DNA of 37,526 nt from Candidatus Thiosymbion oneisti (lineage in GTDB: Bacteria > Pseudomonadota > Gammaproteobacteria > Chromatiales > Chromatiaceae), in the NCBI RefSeq assembly GCF_900092655.1, contig NZ_FLUY01000088.1, positions 1 to 37,526 of the forward strand. Direction: 5' to 3'. Shown here one piece after another: positions 8,192 to 16,105 of the stretch. The notes beneath the pieces were generated by a model. That model saw nothing but the letters and a program-made list of their open reading frames with translations, did no database searches and was not told the origin of the DNA. Made by a program: the position numbers and the translations under genes. Each line of letters begins with the position of its first letter. Positions within the stretch are counted from its first letter, which is position 1.

Positions 8192-9385
8192 TCAGTCCGC
8201 CTGATGGCGCAGAAACGCGGGAATATCCAGGTAATCCAGATCCGTCTCCTCGACCGCATCCGGGTGGGCTTGCGCGACCGCGGCCGCAGCGACACCCTGG
8301 TAGCCCTTGCGATAGACCGCCGGGCGCTCCATGTCCCGGTAATCGGGGGTAACCGACCCCGTGCCCCCGCGTGGCACCAGATGGATCGGCGACTCGCCCA
8401 TGGCCGGCTTCGAAAGCTGCGCTCTGCGCCCCTCTCCAAGGCCGGTAGCGACCACGGTCACGCGCAGCTCCTCGCTCAGGTCGGGATCGATGACGGTGCC
8501 GACCACCACGATGGCGTCGTCGTCCGCAAAGTCCCGCACCGTATTGCCCACCTCGTCGAACTCACCGATGGACAAGCTCATGCCGGCGGTGATGTTGACC
8601 AATATCCCCTTGGCACCGGCCAGATCGATGTCCTCCAGCAAAGGACTGTTGATGGCCGCTTCGGCCGCTTCCCGAGCCCGCTGTTCGCCACTGGCGATGC
8701 CCGTCCCCATCATCGCCTGACCCATTTCGGCCATGACGGTCTTGACATCCGCAAAGTCCACATTGATGAGGCCAGGACGGGTGATGAGCTCGGCAATCCC
8801 CTGGGTAGCGTTCAGGAGCACATCGTTGGCCGCCTTGAAGGAGTTCAAGAGACTCATTTCCTTACCGAGCACGGCCAGCAGCTTCTCGTTGGGGATGGTG
8901 ATGAGTGAATCGACGTGGCTCGCCAGCTCGGAGATCCCCTCCACCGCCACCTTCATCCGCTTGGCGCCCTCGAACGCAAAGGGCTTGGTCACCACGGCTA
9001 CGGTCAGGATGCCCAGCTCCCGTGCCACCTGGGCAACGACCGGAGCGGCACCCGTCCCGGTTCCACCGCCCATGCCGGCCGTGATGAAGACCATGTCGGC
9101 ACCCTCCAGGGCATCATGAATGCGTTCCTTGTCCTCCAATGCGGCCTCCTTGCCCACCTTGGGGTCGGCGCCGGCGCCGAGTCCCTTTGTGATGTCCGCC
9201 CCCAGTTGGAGGATGGTCTTGACGTTGGAGCTCTTCAGGGCCTGGGAATCCGTGTTGGCGCAGATGAAATCCACCCCCTCGATGGAAGACTCCACCATCT
9301 GGTTGACGGCATTGCCGCCGCCGCCGCCGACACCGATCACCTTGATGACCGCATCCTGGCCGTTGGTATCCACTAGTTCAAACAT
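8192..9385 (-). CDS. ftsZ: Cell division GTPase FtsZ
   Basis: FtsZ polymerises into the division ring. The start ATG 9383-9385 ([20 protein letters not shown]) is preferred over one 8 codons upstream because AGGAG lies 7 bases before it; this gives 397 aa. The tubulin signature GGGTGTG is at about residues 106-112, and the N-terminal nucleotide loop [13 protein letters not shown] is intact. A variable linker leads to the C-terminal peptide [15 protein letters not shown], which binds FtsA and ZipA. The end of the gene overlaps the last of three TGATTCAG repeats. It follows ftsA after about 130 bases. Confidence 0.98.
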   Translation of the reverse strand: MFELVDTNGQDAVIKVIGVGGGGGNAVNQMVESSIEGVDFICANTDSQALKSSNVKTILQLGADITKGLGAGADPKVGKEAALEDKERIHDALEGADMVFITAGMGGGTGTGAAPVVAQVARELGILTVAVVTKPFAFEGAKRMKVAVEGISELASHVDSLITIPNEKLLAVLGKEMSLLNSFKAANDVLLNATQGIAELITRPGLINVDFADVKTVMAEMGQAMMGTGIASGEQRAREAAEAAINSPLLEDIDLAGAKGILVNITAGMSLSIGEFDEVGNTVRDFADDDAIVVVGTVIDPDLSEELRVTVVATGLGEGRRAQLSKPAMGESPIHLVPRGGTGSVTPDYRDMERPAVYRKGYQGVAAAAVAQAHPDAVEETDLDYLDIPAFLRHQAD

Positions 9386-9513
9386 CGGTTTTCTCCTGAT
9401 TTTGCTCAATAGTTACCCGCATTGGATCGACTCGTCTTGCAGGATCTCATGGAGGCCCTGCCCGCGTACTGCCCAGTCACGCCCGCCGGTCCCCAGCCAG
9501 GGCAGGCGGACGT

Positions 9514-10749
9514 TCAGAAATTGCCTTGAAACCAGCTCTTCATCCGTTCCCAGATCGCCTTCAGACCGGCGGACTCCGACAGCTCCAAGCGCTGCATGAG
9601 CCGGTGCTGCCGGGCATACATCAGTAACCCGACGCCGGTCGCGTAGACGGGATCACTGATCACATCCTTGAGGCCGGTTACGTGCTGGGAGACACCGAGC
9701 CGAACCGGCATATGGAAGACCTCCTCGGCCAGCTCGGTGAGCCCTTCCATCTTGGCGCTGCCGCCGGTCATGACGACGCCTCCCGCCACCAGGTCCTCGA
9801 AGCCGCTGCGGCGCAGCTCCGCTTGGAGCAGGCCCAAGAGCTCCTCGTAGCGTGGCTCTACGACCTCCGCCAGGGTCTGACGGGCAAGGCGCCGAGCCGG
9901 ACGCTCACCGATGCTGGGGACCTCGATGGTCTCGCCGTTTCTGGCGAGCTGGGTCAAGGCACATGCGTATTGGATCTTAATCTGTTCCGCGTATTGAGTG
10001 GGGGTCCGCAGGGCGACGGCGATGTCGTTGGTCACCTGGTCGCCGGCGATGGGAATCACGGCCGTGTGGCGGATGGCACCGTCGGTGAATACCGCCAGAT
10101 CCGTGGTACCACCGCCGATGTCCACCAAGGCGACGCCCAGCTCCTTCTCATCCTCGCCCAGGACGGCATAGCTGGCGCTGAGCTGCTCCAAGACCAAGTC
10201 GTCTACCTCCAGCCCGCAGCGCCGAATGCACTTGACGATGTTTTGAGCCGCGCTGACCGCGCCCGTGACCATGTGAACCCGGGCCTCCAACCGCACTCCG
10301 CACATACCGATGGGCTCGCGGATGCCCTCCTGCTCGTCGATGATAAACTCTTGGGGGAGGATGTGGAGAATCTTTTGATCGGCCGGAATCGCTACCGCCC
10401 TGGCCGCATCGATAACCCGGTCCACGTCCGCCTGGGACACCTCCCGCTCCTTGATGGCGGTAATGCCGTGGGAGTTGAGGCTGCGGATATGGCTGCCCGC
10501 GATGCCGGCATGGAGGGAGTGGATCTCACAACCCGCCATGAGCTCCGCCTCTTCCACCGCGCGTTGGATGGACTGCACGGTGGACTCGATATCCACCACC
10601 ACACCCTTCTTGAGCCCCCAGGATGGGTGGGTACCGATTCCGATGATCTCGATCCCCTCGTCGTCCTTCACTTCGCCCACCAGGGCGGCGATCTTGGACG
10701 TACCGATATCCAGTCCGATCAGGAGATTCTTTTCGCCTCGTCTCAACAT
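9514..10749 (-). CDS. ftsA: Cell division protein FtsA
   Basis: An actin-like ATPase of 411 aa that tethers FtsZ to the membrane. The phosphate 1 loop is LIGLDIGTSKIAALVGEV at the N-terminus, phosphate 2 is VALVDIGGGTTDLAVF, and the adenosine motif VMTGGSAKMEGL is near residue 330. The C-terminus ends in an amphipathic, Trp-containing helix (IWERMKSWFQGNF), the membrane-targeting sequence. The start ATG 10747-10749 lies inside the end of ftsQ, so the two are coupled. Confidence 0.97.
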   Translation of the reverse strand: MLRRGEKNLLIGLDIGTSKIAALVGEVKDDEGIEIIGIGTHPSWGLKKGVVVDIESTVQSIQRAVEEAELMAGCEIHSLHAGIAGSHIRSLNSHGITAIKEREVSQADVDRVIDAARAVAIPADQKILHILPQEFIIDEQEGIREPIGMCGVRLEARVHMVTGAVSAAQNIVKCIRRCGLEVDDLVLEQLSASYAVLGEDEKELGVALVDIGGGTTDLAVFTDGAIRHTAVIPIAGDQVTNDIAVALRTPTQYAEQIKIQYACALTQLARNGETIEVPSIGERPARRLARQTLAEVVEPRYEELLGLLQAELRRSGFEDLVAGGVVMTGGSAKMEGLTELAEEVFHMPVRLGVSQHVTGLKDVISDPVYATGVGLLMYARQHRLMQRLELSESAGLKAIWERMKSWFQGNF

Positions 10750-11597
10750 TCGGTTCGACTCCTGGAGGGTCCCGAGGTCCGGGACTTTAGTTTTGCTGAC
10801 CGCACGGCTCCCACGGCGTCAGGCCCCGGAGCATCGCCTTCGCCTCCCACCCACCGGACCGCCAACCCATTGCTGTAGCGCATATCCATCAGCGACGGCA
10901 CCCCGGTGGCGGCCAACCGGGGGTAGACCCGGATGAACCTTAAGATCCGTTCCTGAACCCGCTCCTTGCCCAAGGCCAGGCTGAATCCCGCACTCAGGCG
11001 CAAGGTCCAGGCCCCGCGGGCATCCCGGGCAAGGGTTTCGATCTCGAGGCCAAGGGCACGCAGCCGCGGCTCCCAGTCCACAAGGCGCTTCACCAGCTGC
11101 AAGGCATCCTGGTCCATTCCCGAAAGCCTGGGAAGCCCCCGCGGAATGTCACCGGCCTCGGGCCTGAAAATCACGCCGTCGGCATCTACCAAGGTGTCTT
11201 CGTCCCAACGCGCCACGGCTACCCGCTCCACCACCGTGAGCTCCAAGCGATCCGGCCAGCGACGCCGCAAGCTTGCTGACCGTACCCAGGGGATGGCCTC
11301 TACCGCCCTTTTGAGCCCCACCAGGTCCTGCGTCAGGATGCCACCATTCAGCTGCGCGCTGACCGTCTCTCGCAGATAATGCGACGACAGGTGCCTGAGC
11401 GCCCCATCCACCGTTACCACCCGTACCGGCAGCCGTTGGGGCTCCCAACGCATCAGCAGGTAACCGCCACCTCCCAACAGGGACAACAACCCCAGCGCCC
11501 ACACCCAGCGCATCAACCGCCGACCCAAGGCCGGCTCTTCGGCCCTGCGCTCCCTGGCTATCCTTTGTTCGGGGCTACTCAAGGCTGGTCTCCCCAA
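10743..11597 (-). CDS. ftsQ: Cell division protein FtsQ
   Basis: A 284-aa bitopic division protein linking early and late divisome parts. A cytoplasmic tail of about 28 residues leads to one membrane segment (about 30-48), then the POTRA domain (about 54-125, with VRVVTVDGALRHLSSHYLRE and IPWVRSASLRRRWPDRLELT) and the beta domain. The long frame starts at TTG 11595-11597, overlapping the end of ddlB. A TTG five codons later is also possible, so the start is uncertain. The C-terminal tail after about residue 255 is low-complexity. Confidence 0.93.
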   Translation of the reverse strand: MGRPALSSPEQRIARERRAEEPALGRRLMRWVWALGLLSLLGGGGYLLMRWEPQRLPVRVVTVDGALRHLSSHYLRETVSAQLNGGILTQDLVGLKRAVEAIPWVRSASLRRRWPDRLELTVVERVAVARWDEDTLVDADGVIFRPEAGDIPRGLPRLSGMDQDALQLVKRLVDWEPRLRALGLEIETLARDARGAWTLRLSAGFSLALGKERVQERILRFIRVYPRLAATGVPSLMDMRYSNGLAVRWVGGEGDAPGPDAVGAVRSAKLKSRTSGPSRSRTEC

Positions 11598-12510
11598 GAC
11601 TGGTCTCTAGGATGCGCCAAACCAGGGCATCGAAATCCAGCCCATGGGCCTGGGCGGCCATGGGTACCAGACTGTGGTCGGTCATGCCGGGCACGGTGTT
11701 CACCTCCAGCAGGTACGGCTGCCCACCGCCGTCGAGCATAAAATCCACCCGCCCCCAGCCGGCGGCGCCGACCGTATCGAAGGCATCCAGGCACATGGTC
11801 TTAAGGCATGACTCCGACTCGGCATCCAGGCCGCAGGGGCACAGGTAACGGGTGGTATCGGCAAGATATTTGGCCTCATAGTCGTAGAAGGCACGCGGCG
11901 TCTCCAGGCGGATCAGAGGCAGGGCCTCGCCGTTCAGGACGGCGCAGGTATATTCGGGACCCTTGATCCAGCGTTCGGCAAGGACCAGGGCATCGTACTG
12001 CGCCGCTGCGCGCCAGGCCTTGACCAGCGTCTCGGGATCGTCCGCCCGTGCCATCCCGAGGCTGGAGCCCTCACGGGCCGGCTTGATCATGAGGGGGAAA
12101 CCCAGGGCCCCTGCCTGCGCCAGGTCCGCTTCCTGCCGCAATAATGCGAAGTCCGCGGTCGGCAGACCACAACCCTGCCACAAGCGCTTGCAACGGTATT
12201 TATCCATCCCTAAGGCCGAGCCTAACACCCCCGAGCCCGTGTAGGCTAACCCAATGGTCTCGAGCGCACCCTGGATCTGTCCATCCTCGCCGCCGCGACC
12301 GTGGAGGATGATAAACGCCCGCGCAAATCCACCGCTACCTAGCTGCTCCAAGGCACCGGTCTGCGCCGGGTCCAGTCCATAGGCGTCCACCCCTTGACGT
12401 ACCAAGGCCGTCAACACGGCACCACCACTCTTGAGGGAGATCTCACGTTCGGCCGACTGTCCGCCCAGGAGCACGGCCACCTTGCCGAACTCGTCCGCCT
12501 GCGAGGTCAT
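11575..12510 (-). CDS. ddlB: D-alanine--D-alanine ligase
   Basis: An ATP-grasp ligase that makes the D-Ala-D-Ala dipeptide for MurF. The ATG at 12508-12510 (MTSQADEFGKVAVLLGGQSA) overlaps the murB stop as ATGA and gives 311 aa, the family size; the longer open frame upstream is murB in another phase. Visible landmarks are GGQSAEREISLKSG, HGRGGEDGQIQGALE, MIKPAREGSSLGM and the final VNTVPGMTDHSLVP. The murC-murB-ddlB-ftsQ-ftsA-ftsZ order is standard. Confidence 0.96.
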   Translation of the reverse strand: MTSQADEFGKVAVLLGGQSAEREISLKSGGAVLTALVRQGVDAYGLDPAQTGALEQLGSGGFARAFIILHGRGGEDGQIQGALETIGLAYTGSGVLGSALGMDKYRCKRLWQGCGLPTADFALLRQEADLAQAGALGFPLMIKPAREGSSLGMARADDPETLVKAWRAAAQYDALVLAERWIKGPEYTCAVLNGEALPLIRLETPRAFYDYEAKYLADTTRYLCPCGLDAESESCLKTMCLDAFDTVGAAGWGRVDFMLDGGGQPYLLEVNTVPGMTDHSLVPMAAQAHGLDFDALVWRILETSLGETSLE

Positions 12511-13415
12511 GACCCCCAACCCCCGACCCGACACACCTCGGGCGTCAGGCGCACACCGCTGGTACGCGCCACCTCTGACTGTACTCGTTCGATGAGTCGG
12601 ATGATGTCCCACGCGCTGGCGGTCCCCATGTTGACGATGAAGTTCGCATGCTTTTCCGATACTTGCGCACCGCCCACACACAATCCTTTCAGACCTGCCG
12701 CCTCGATGAGCCGTGCGGCATGGTCGCCGGGAGGATTCCGGAACACCGAGCCGCAGCTCGGAAGCCCGATCGGTTGAGCATGTCCCCGCCGCTCGAGTAG
12801 ATCATGGATGCGCTCCAGGCTGGCCGCGGCATCCCCCGGCTCCAGCGCCAGCTCCGCCCCCAAAAACCACTCGCCCGGCGGACCCTGGACCCGGCGGTAA
12901 CCGATGCGGAAGTCCTTCGGCAGACGTTCACGCAGCTCGCCCCGGCGGTCGATGGTGAGCACGCGCCCGACCCGGTCCCAAGTCTCTCCCCCATAGGCAC
13001 CGGCATTCATGGCCAGGGCGCCGCCCATGGTGCCGGGGATCCCGGCCAGGAACTCCACCCCGGTGAGTCCGAGCCTGGCAGCGAAGCGCGCCACCTTGGC
13101 GCAGGAGACCCCGGACTCGGTCCGGATCCCACGCTCCCCGACACGCCTCAAGACACTCAAGCAACCCTGGGTCTGGATCACGGTACCGGCAAAACCCGCG
13201 TCGCTCACCAGCAGGTTGCTGCCCAGCCCGAGCCAGAACACCGGCTCGGTCGGATCCAGGCCACGCAGAAAGGCCGCCAGATCGGCGGCATCCGCTGGCC
13301 GGAAAAACCGGCGTGCCGGTCCCCCCACTCGCCAGCTGGTGTGACGGGCCAGCGGCTCGTCTACGCGCAGCTCGCCGCGGAGGGGTAATGAGGCTTTGGC
13401 CGGGTCGCTATTCAT
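12507..13415 (-). CDS. murB: UDP-N-acetylenolpyruvoylglucosamine reductase
   Basis: A FAD enzyme that reduces enolpyruvyl-UDP-GlcNAc to UDP-MurNAc. The start ATG 13413-13415 (MNSDPAKASLPLRGELRVDE) gives 302 aa. The frame is open further upstream, but that part is the GAACCACGG palindrome and is not MurB. FAD-binding blocks WLGLGSNLLVSDAGF and GTMGGALAMNAGAYGGE, the catalytic SCGSVFRNPPGDH and the Glu in AQVSEKHANFIVN are present (type I MurB). No good ribosome site precedes it. Instead its ATG overlaps the stop of the CopG-like ORF upstream (ATGA), so its translation may now depend on that ORF. Confidence 0.95.
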   Translation of the reverse strand: MNSDPAKASLPLRGELRVDEPLARHTSWRVGGPARRFFRPADAADLAAFLRGLDPTEPVFWLGLGSNLLVSDAGFAGTVIQTQGCLSVLRRVGERGIRTESGVSCAKVARFAARLGLTGVEFLAGIPGTMGGALAMNAGAYGGETWDRVGRVLTIDRRGELRERLPKDFRIGYRRVQGPPGEWFLGAELALEPGDAAASLERIHDLLERRGHAQPIGLPSCGSVFRNPPGDHAARLIEAAGLKGLCVGGAQVSEKHANFIVNMGTASAWDIIRLIERVQSEVARTSGVRLTPEVCRVGGWGS

Positions 13416-13645
13416 GGGTATTCTTTGGAACCACGGATGGACACGGATAAACACGAGTTGTGATCTGTGTTTATCCGTGTCCATCCGTGGTTCTTATCTG
13501 CTGGATAGTACCGGTGTTGGGACGATACATTCACCTGGAACCTTGCATCTGTTTGTTCTCCGAACTCCGTAGCATCATGGTCATCCCAAAATGCCCCGAT
13601 CTCTTGGTAGGTGCCGGCATTTGAAACTGGGGTTTTAGTTGGCAT
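13412..13645 (-). CDS. CopG-family antitoxin-like protein with altered tail
   Basis: This 77-aa reading frame begins MPTKTPVSNAGTYQEIGAFW and continues DDHDATEF to SSQHRYYPAD, the pattern of CopG/BrnA-type antitoxins that normally end shortly after the RYYP motif. The last 25-30 residues are encoded by the palindromic repeat at 13428-13493, so the native end was replaced when the repeat landed. Its ATG overlaps the end of a BrnT-like remnant, and its TGA overlaps the murB start. Whether it still binds DNA or a toxin is unknown. It is clearly foreign to the dcw cluster. Confidence 0.6.
   Translation of the reverse strand: MPTKTPVSNAGTYQEIGAFWDDHDATEFGEQTDARFQVNVSSQHRYYPADKNHGWTRINTDHNSCLSVSIRGSKEYP
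13428..13493. repeat. Perfect 27-bp inverted repeat (CCACGGATGG type)
   Basis: Arms 13428-13454 and 13467-13493 are perfect inverted copies with a 12-base loop; the core is ACCACGGATGGACACGGAT. A related copy starts at about 37494 and runs to the window end. This family of short repeats is scattered in many proteobacterial genomes. Here it lies directly upstream of murB and inside the antitoxin-like ORF. As RNA it would form a very strong hairpin. Confidence 0.9.
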
Positions 13646-13790
13646 ATCTACGCCTTTCTTTCTCTGACATGTCTTTGGCTGAAACGATAATAGCTCGTTT
13701 ATCCCGCGTATACACGAAGAATACGCTTAATATCGGTACTTCCTGTTTTTCATTCCCACCGAAGGTGAAAATCAAGATAAAGCAACCTGT
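13635..13790 (-). pseudogene. BrnT-like toxin, C-terminal remnant
   Basis: In the frame ending TAA at 13635-13637 one reads VPILSVFFVYTRDKRAIIVS then AKDMSEKERRRYAN, the typical end of BrnT-type toxins (VYT...IISAR...ERRRYE). The stop overlaps the ATG of the CopG-like ORF, the usual toxin-antitoxin layout. No start codon or N-terminal half exists: upstream the frame runs into the end of the ankyrin gene in another phase and closes at a TGA near 13798. The left half was apparently lost when the ankyrin module arrived. Confidence 0.5.
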
Positions 13791-14935
13791 TGGTTCTCAG
13801 GGGTGAGCACCGATAACAACTCCGGCTTGTCGTCCGGGACGCACTCATAAGGCAGGACGCCGCGCTTGCTAGCTAGATCGGTACGCGCGCCATATTTCAG
13901 GAGCAGACGGACGTTCTTCTCGTTCCCAAGACTAGCGGCATAGTGCAACAGGCTCCGACCACGAGGGCTGGAATGGTTCGGATCCGCGCCATGGGTCAAC
14001 AGGAACTCCGCGATCTCCGTGCAACCCCGCCCCACGGCATACCACAAAGGCGGCGCACCATTATGAGCTTTCGCGTCGATATGCCGATTCAGGGGAAGGA
14101 GTAAGCTGGCGATTTCCAGGGAACACCCGAAGGGAATCCAGTGCCAAACGGTGAAACCCTTACTGCCGACATGGAACGGATTGGCACCCCGTTCCAGCAG
14201 GAGCTTCACCATATCCAGGTCGCCTTCAGCGGCGGCCAGGAGTAACAGGCTATCGCCGTCGGCATCGGTCGTATTAACATCCGCCCCCCCGGCCAGAAAA
14301 TCTTCGACCTCTTTGACACGCCAATTGCTCACCGCATCGATCAGTCGCTCGGTATCTCCCAGTCCGTCTTCGGGGATGAGCTTCAGCAATAACTCCTCCT
14401 TATCGTCCGGGACGTATTGACAAGGCAGGGCACCGCGTTTGTCCTCTACATCAATCCGCGCACCATATTTCAGGAGTAGACGCACCCCTTTCTCATTCCC
14501 ACGAGCCGCCGCGTCATGCAATAGGGTCCGACCGTTATCGTCGGTGGAGTCCGGGTCCGCGCCATGGACCAACAGGAACTCCGCGACCTCCATGCAATCA
14601 TCCATCAGGGCGTACCCCAAAGGTGTTATGCCGTCGTAATCCTTCAAGTCGATATGTGGATTCAGGGGGAGCAGCAAACGGGCGATTTCCAGGGAACATC
14701 CATAGGCGGCCCAGTGCCAAACGACGAAGCCGTCACTCCCCACATGGAGCGGATCGGCTCCCCGCGCCAGCAGGAGCTTCACCATCTCCAGGTCGCCTTC
14801 ACCGGCGGCTAGGAGTAACAGGCTATCGCCGTCGGTATCGGTGGTATCGACGCTTGCCCCACGGGCCAGAAAGCCTCTTACTTCCTCGATACGCCCATTG
14901 TTCACCGCATCAATCAGTCGTTCGGTATCTTCCAC
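13772..14935 (-). CDS. Ankyrin-repeat protein, internally duplicated (candidate immunity protein)
   Basis: A 387-aa soluble protein made of two copies of one unit of about 191 residues (3-193 and 194-384), each starting DTERLIDAV and ending near PDDK-ELL. Each unit has about five ankyrin repeats, with blocks such as GDSLLLLAAGEGDLEMVKLL and NGRTLLHDAAARGNEKGVRL. No signal peptide or membrane segment is seen. The start is GTG 14933-14935, 21 bases after the stop of the 141-aa toxin candidate, so they are probably co-transcribed. Ankyrin proteins are known immunity proteins in polymorphic toxin loci. That role here is inference from position; a general binding protein is the alternative. Confidence 0.85.
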   Translation of the reverse strand: MEDTERLIDAVNNGRIEEVRGFLARGASVDTTDTDGDSLLLLAAGEGDLEMVKLLLARGADPLHVGSDGFVVWHWAAYGCSLEIARLLLPLNPHIDLKDYDGITPLGYALMDDCMEVAEFLLVHGADPDSTDDNGRTLLHDAAARGNEKGVRLLLKYGARIDVEDKRGALPCQYVPDDKEELLLKLIPEDGLGDTERLIDAVSNWRVKEVEDFLAGGADVNTTDADGDSLLLLAAAEGDLDMVKLLLERGANPFHVGSKGFTVWHWIPFGCSLEIASLLLPLNRHIDAKAHNGAPPLWYAVGRGCTEIAEFLLTHGADPNHSSPRGRSLLHYAASLGNEKNVRLLLKYGARTDLASKRGVLPYECVPDDKPELLSVLTPENQQVALS

Positions 14936-14956
14936 CTGGAATTGCCCTCTCTGGAA

Positions 14957-15382
14957 CTATTGTTCATAGTCTTCGTCGATCTGTTTTCTGGAGCGGTCCG
15001 ACTCCCCTTTCCTCTTCTTGTCATGGGCCTTATGAGTGGCATCTTTGCCTCCCCGCTTCTCTAATTTCTTTTTCCTCCAATCAACATATCTATCAGATGC
15101 ACGCTCGTTCTCCCTCTTTTCTTTGCGGGCTGCTTTTTCTCGCCGCGTTCGCTCCTTATTAGTCTCCCTTCGCTTTTCCTTTTCACAATGCACACATATA
15201 TCATTCTCTGGCCGCTCTTTGGACTCGCCTTCCGTTTGCTCGTCGATCTTTTCGGCGAGCACTGCCACGCCGGCCAGTCCCAATGCACCCCCGATTACAG
15301 CCACAGTGGCTTTTGCCGCCGCGGCGAGCGCCGCCGCGGCCTCCGGAACAAGGACAGCAAGGCCAATAGCCGGAGCCGGCAT
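14957..15382 (-). CDS. Candidate small polymorphic-type toxin, membrane N-terminus
   Basis: A 141-aa protein with a clear start: AGGAG six bases before the ATG at 15380-15382. Residues 1-45 are hydrophobic and Ala-rich (MPAPAIGLAVLVPEAAAALA), enough for one or two membrane segments. Residues 46-110 are highly charged with a CVHC motif at 63-66. The C-terminus has GGKDATHKAH followed by DRSRKQIDEDYE, a text I associate with toxin ends of secreted effectors (KAHD...PDR..QI.EDY). It sits between a 109-aa gene resembling T6SS-locus proteins and an ankyrin gene. I do not know an activity; the two His of the C-terminal block could be catalytic. Confidence 0.6.
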   Translation of the reverse strand: MPAPAIGLAVLVPEAAAALAAAAKATVAVIGGALGLAGVAVLAEKIDEQTEGESKERPENDICVHCEKEKRRETNKERTRREKAARKEKRENERASDRYVDWRKKKLEKRGGKDATHKAHDKKRKGESDRSRKQIDEDYEQ

Positions 15383-15420
15383 TATAATCTCCTTTTATTC
15401 AAAAATCAGTCATTCTCCTG

Positions 15421-15750
15421 TTATCCTTTCGTGTAGCGGAGTTGACGGACCAACATATCCAACTTCTGATCCATCGTATACTTCTCAAGATTCAGAAACT
15501 TCACCACTTCGGGAGATTCGAGCTTACCTTTGGTCGAAATATACAATAAAGCATATTGATGGTACGCCTTGATGGAATGCACGCCGAGCTTACTGGCCCT
15601 GTTACAGGCAACATAGATCATATATTTGAGATCGTTATCTCCGTATTGTGCTGAAAGCTCAGGAAAGCCGGATATGATCTTGTTATAGATGTTGTTTCTT
15701 AGAAATCTATTTGACAAACTGCTGTATTGTTGGCGTGATATTTGAAACAT
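15421..15750 (-). CDS. Small T6SS-locus-like protein, function unknown
   Basis: An AT-rich gene encoding 109 aa. The second of two ATGs (15748-15750, MFQISRQQYSSLSNRFLRNN) is chosen because GGAGG lies 6 bases before it and is too close to the first. The text (a short N-terminal strand, then FLRNNIYNKIISGFPELSAQ, a central ASKLGVHSIKAYHQYA and a hydrophobic ALLYIS) resembles small proteins often found next to PAAR/VgrG-linked effectors. That family has no established function; an adaptor or chaperone role is possible. It opens a three-gene set with the 141-aa candidate toxin (38-base gap) and the ankyrin gene. Confidence 0.6.
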   Translation of the reverse strand: MFQISRQQYSSLSNRFLRNNIYNKIISGFPELSAQYGDNDLKYMIYVACNRASKLGVHSIKAYHQYALLYISTKGKLESPEVVKFLNLEKYTMDQKLDMLVRQLRYTKG

Positions 15751-16001
15751 CGACATCCTCCTCTAATCCAATATCGCAAGCGTTCAGGCCGCTGCCGCTT
15801 TTGCAATCCATGGCACCGGCAGATTCCGGCAATCCCTGCCGGAATGACGAAGCGGGGTCTGAACGATTACTTTTTAATCTGTGAGAATCTGTGTCATCTG
15901 CGGATAGAAAGATAATGTAACCTTTTGCAACCGATTTGCGTTTATTCGCGTTCATTTGCGGACAAATCCTTCGGGAAAATTCTGTCGGCTCAATGTCATC
16001 G

Positions 16002-16098
16002 GTAGGATGCCCCGGCGAACGGCATCATCGATGCGGTTCGCGCGGGAGAGCGCGCACCGGCTGGCAAGCTCAGAATCACCGCGCTCACCGCATCCTAC
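16002..16098. repeat. GTAGGATGC-type hairpin repeat
   Basis: Arms GTAGGATGC (16002-16010) and GCATCCTAC (16090-16098) frame a GC-rich segment. The block is related in reverse to the GTAGGATG(T/C)GGTGAGCGTC units at about 29396 and 30332. The gap 15757-16105 also holds other dispersed units: CCGGCAATCCCTGCCGGAA near 15824 and TTTGCGTTTATTCGCGTTC near 15935. No gene is seen there. Confidence 0.6.
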
Positions 16099-16105
16099 GA
16101 GCTCA

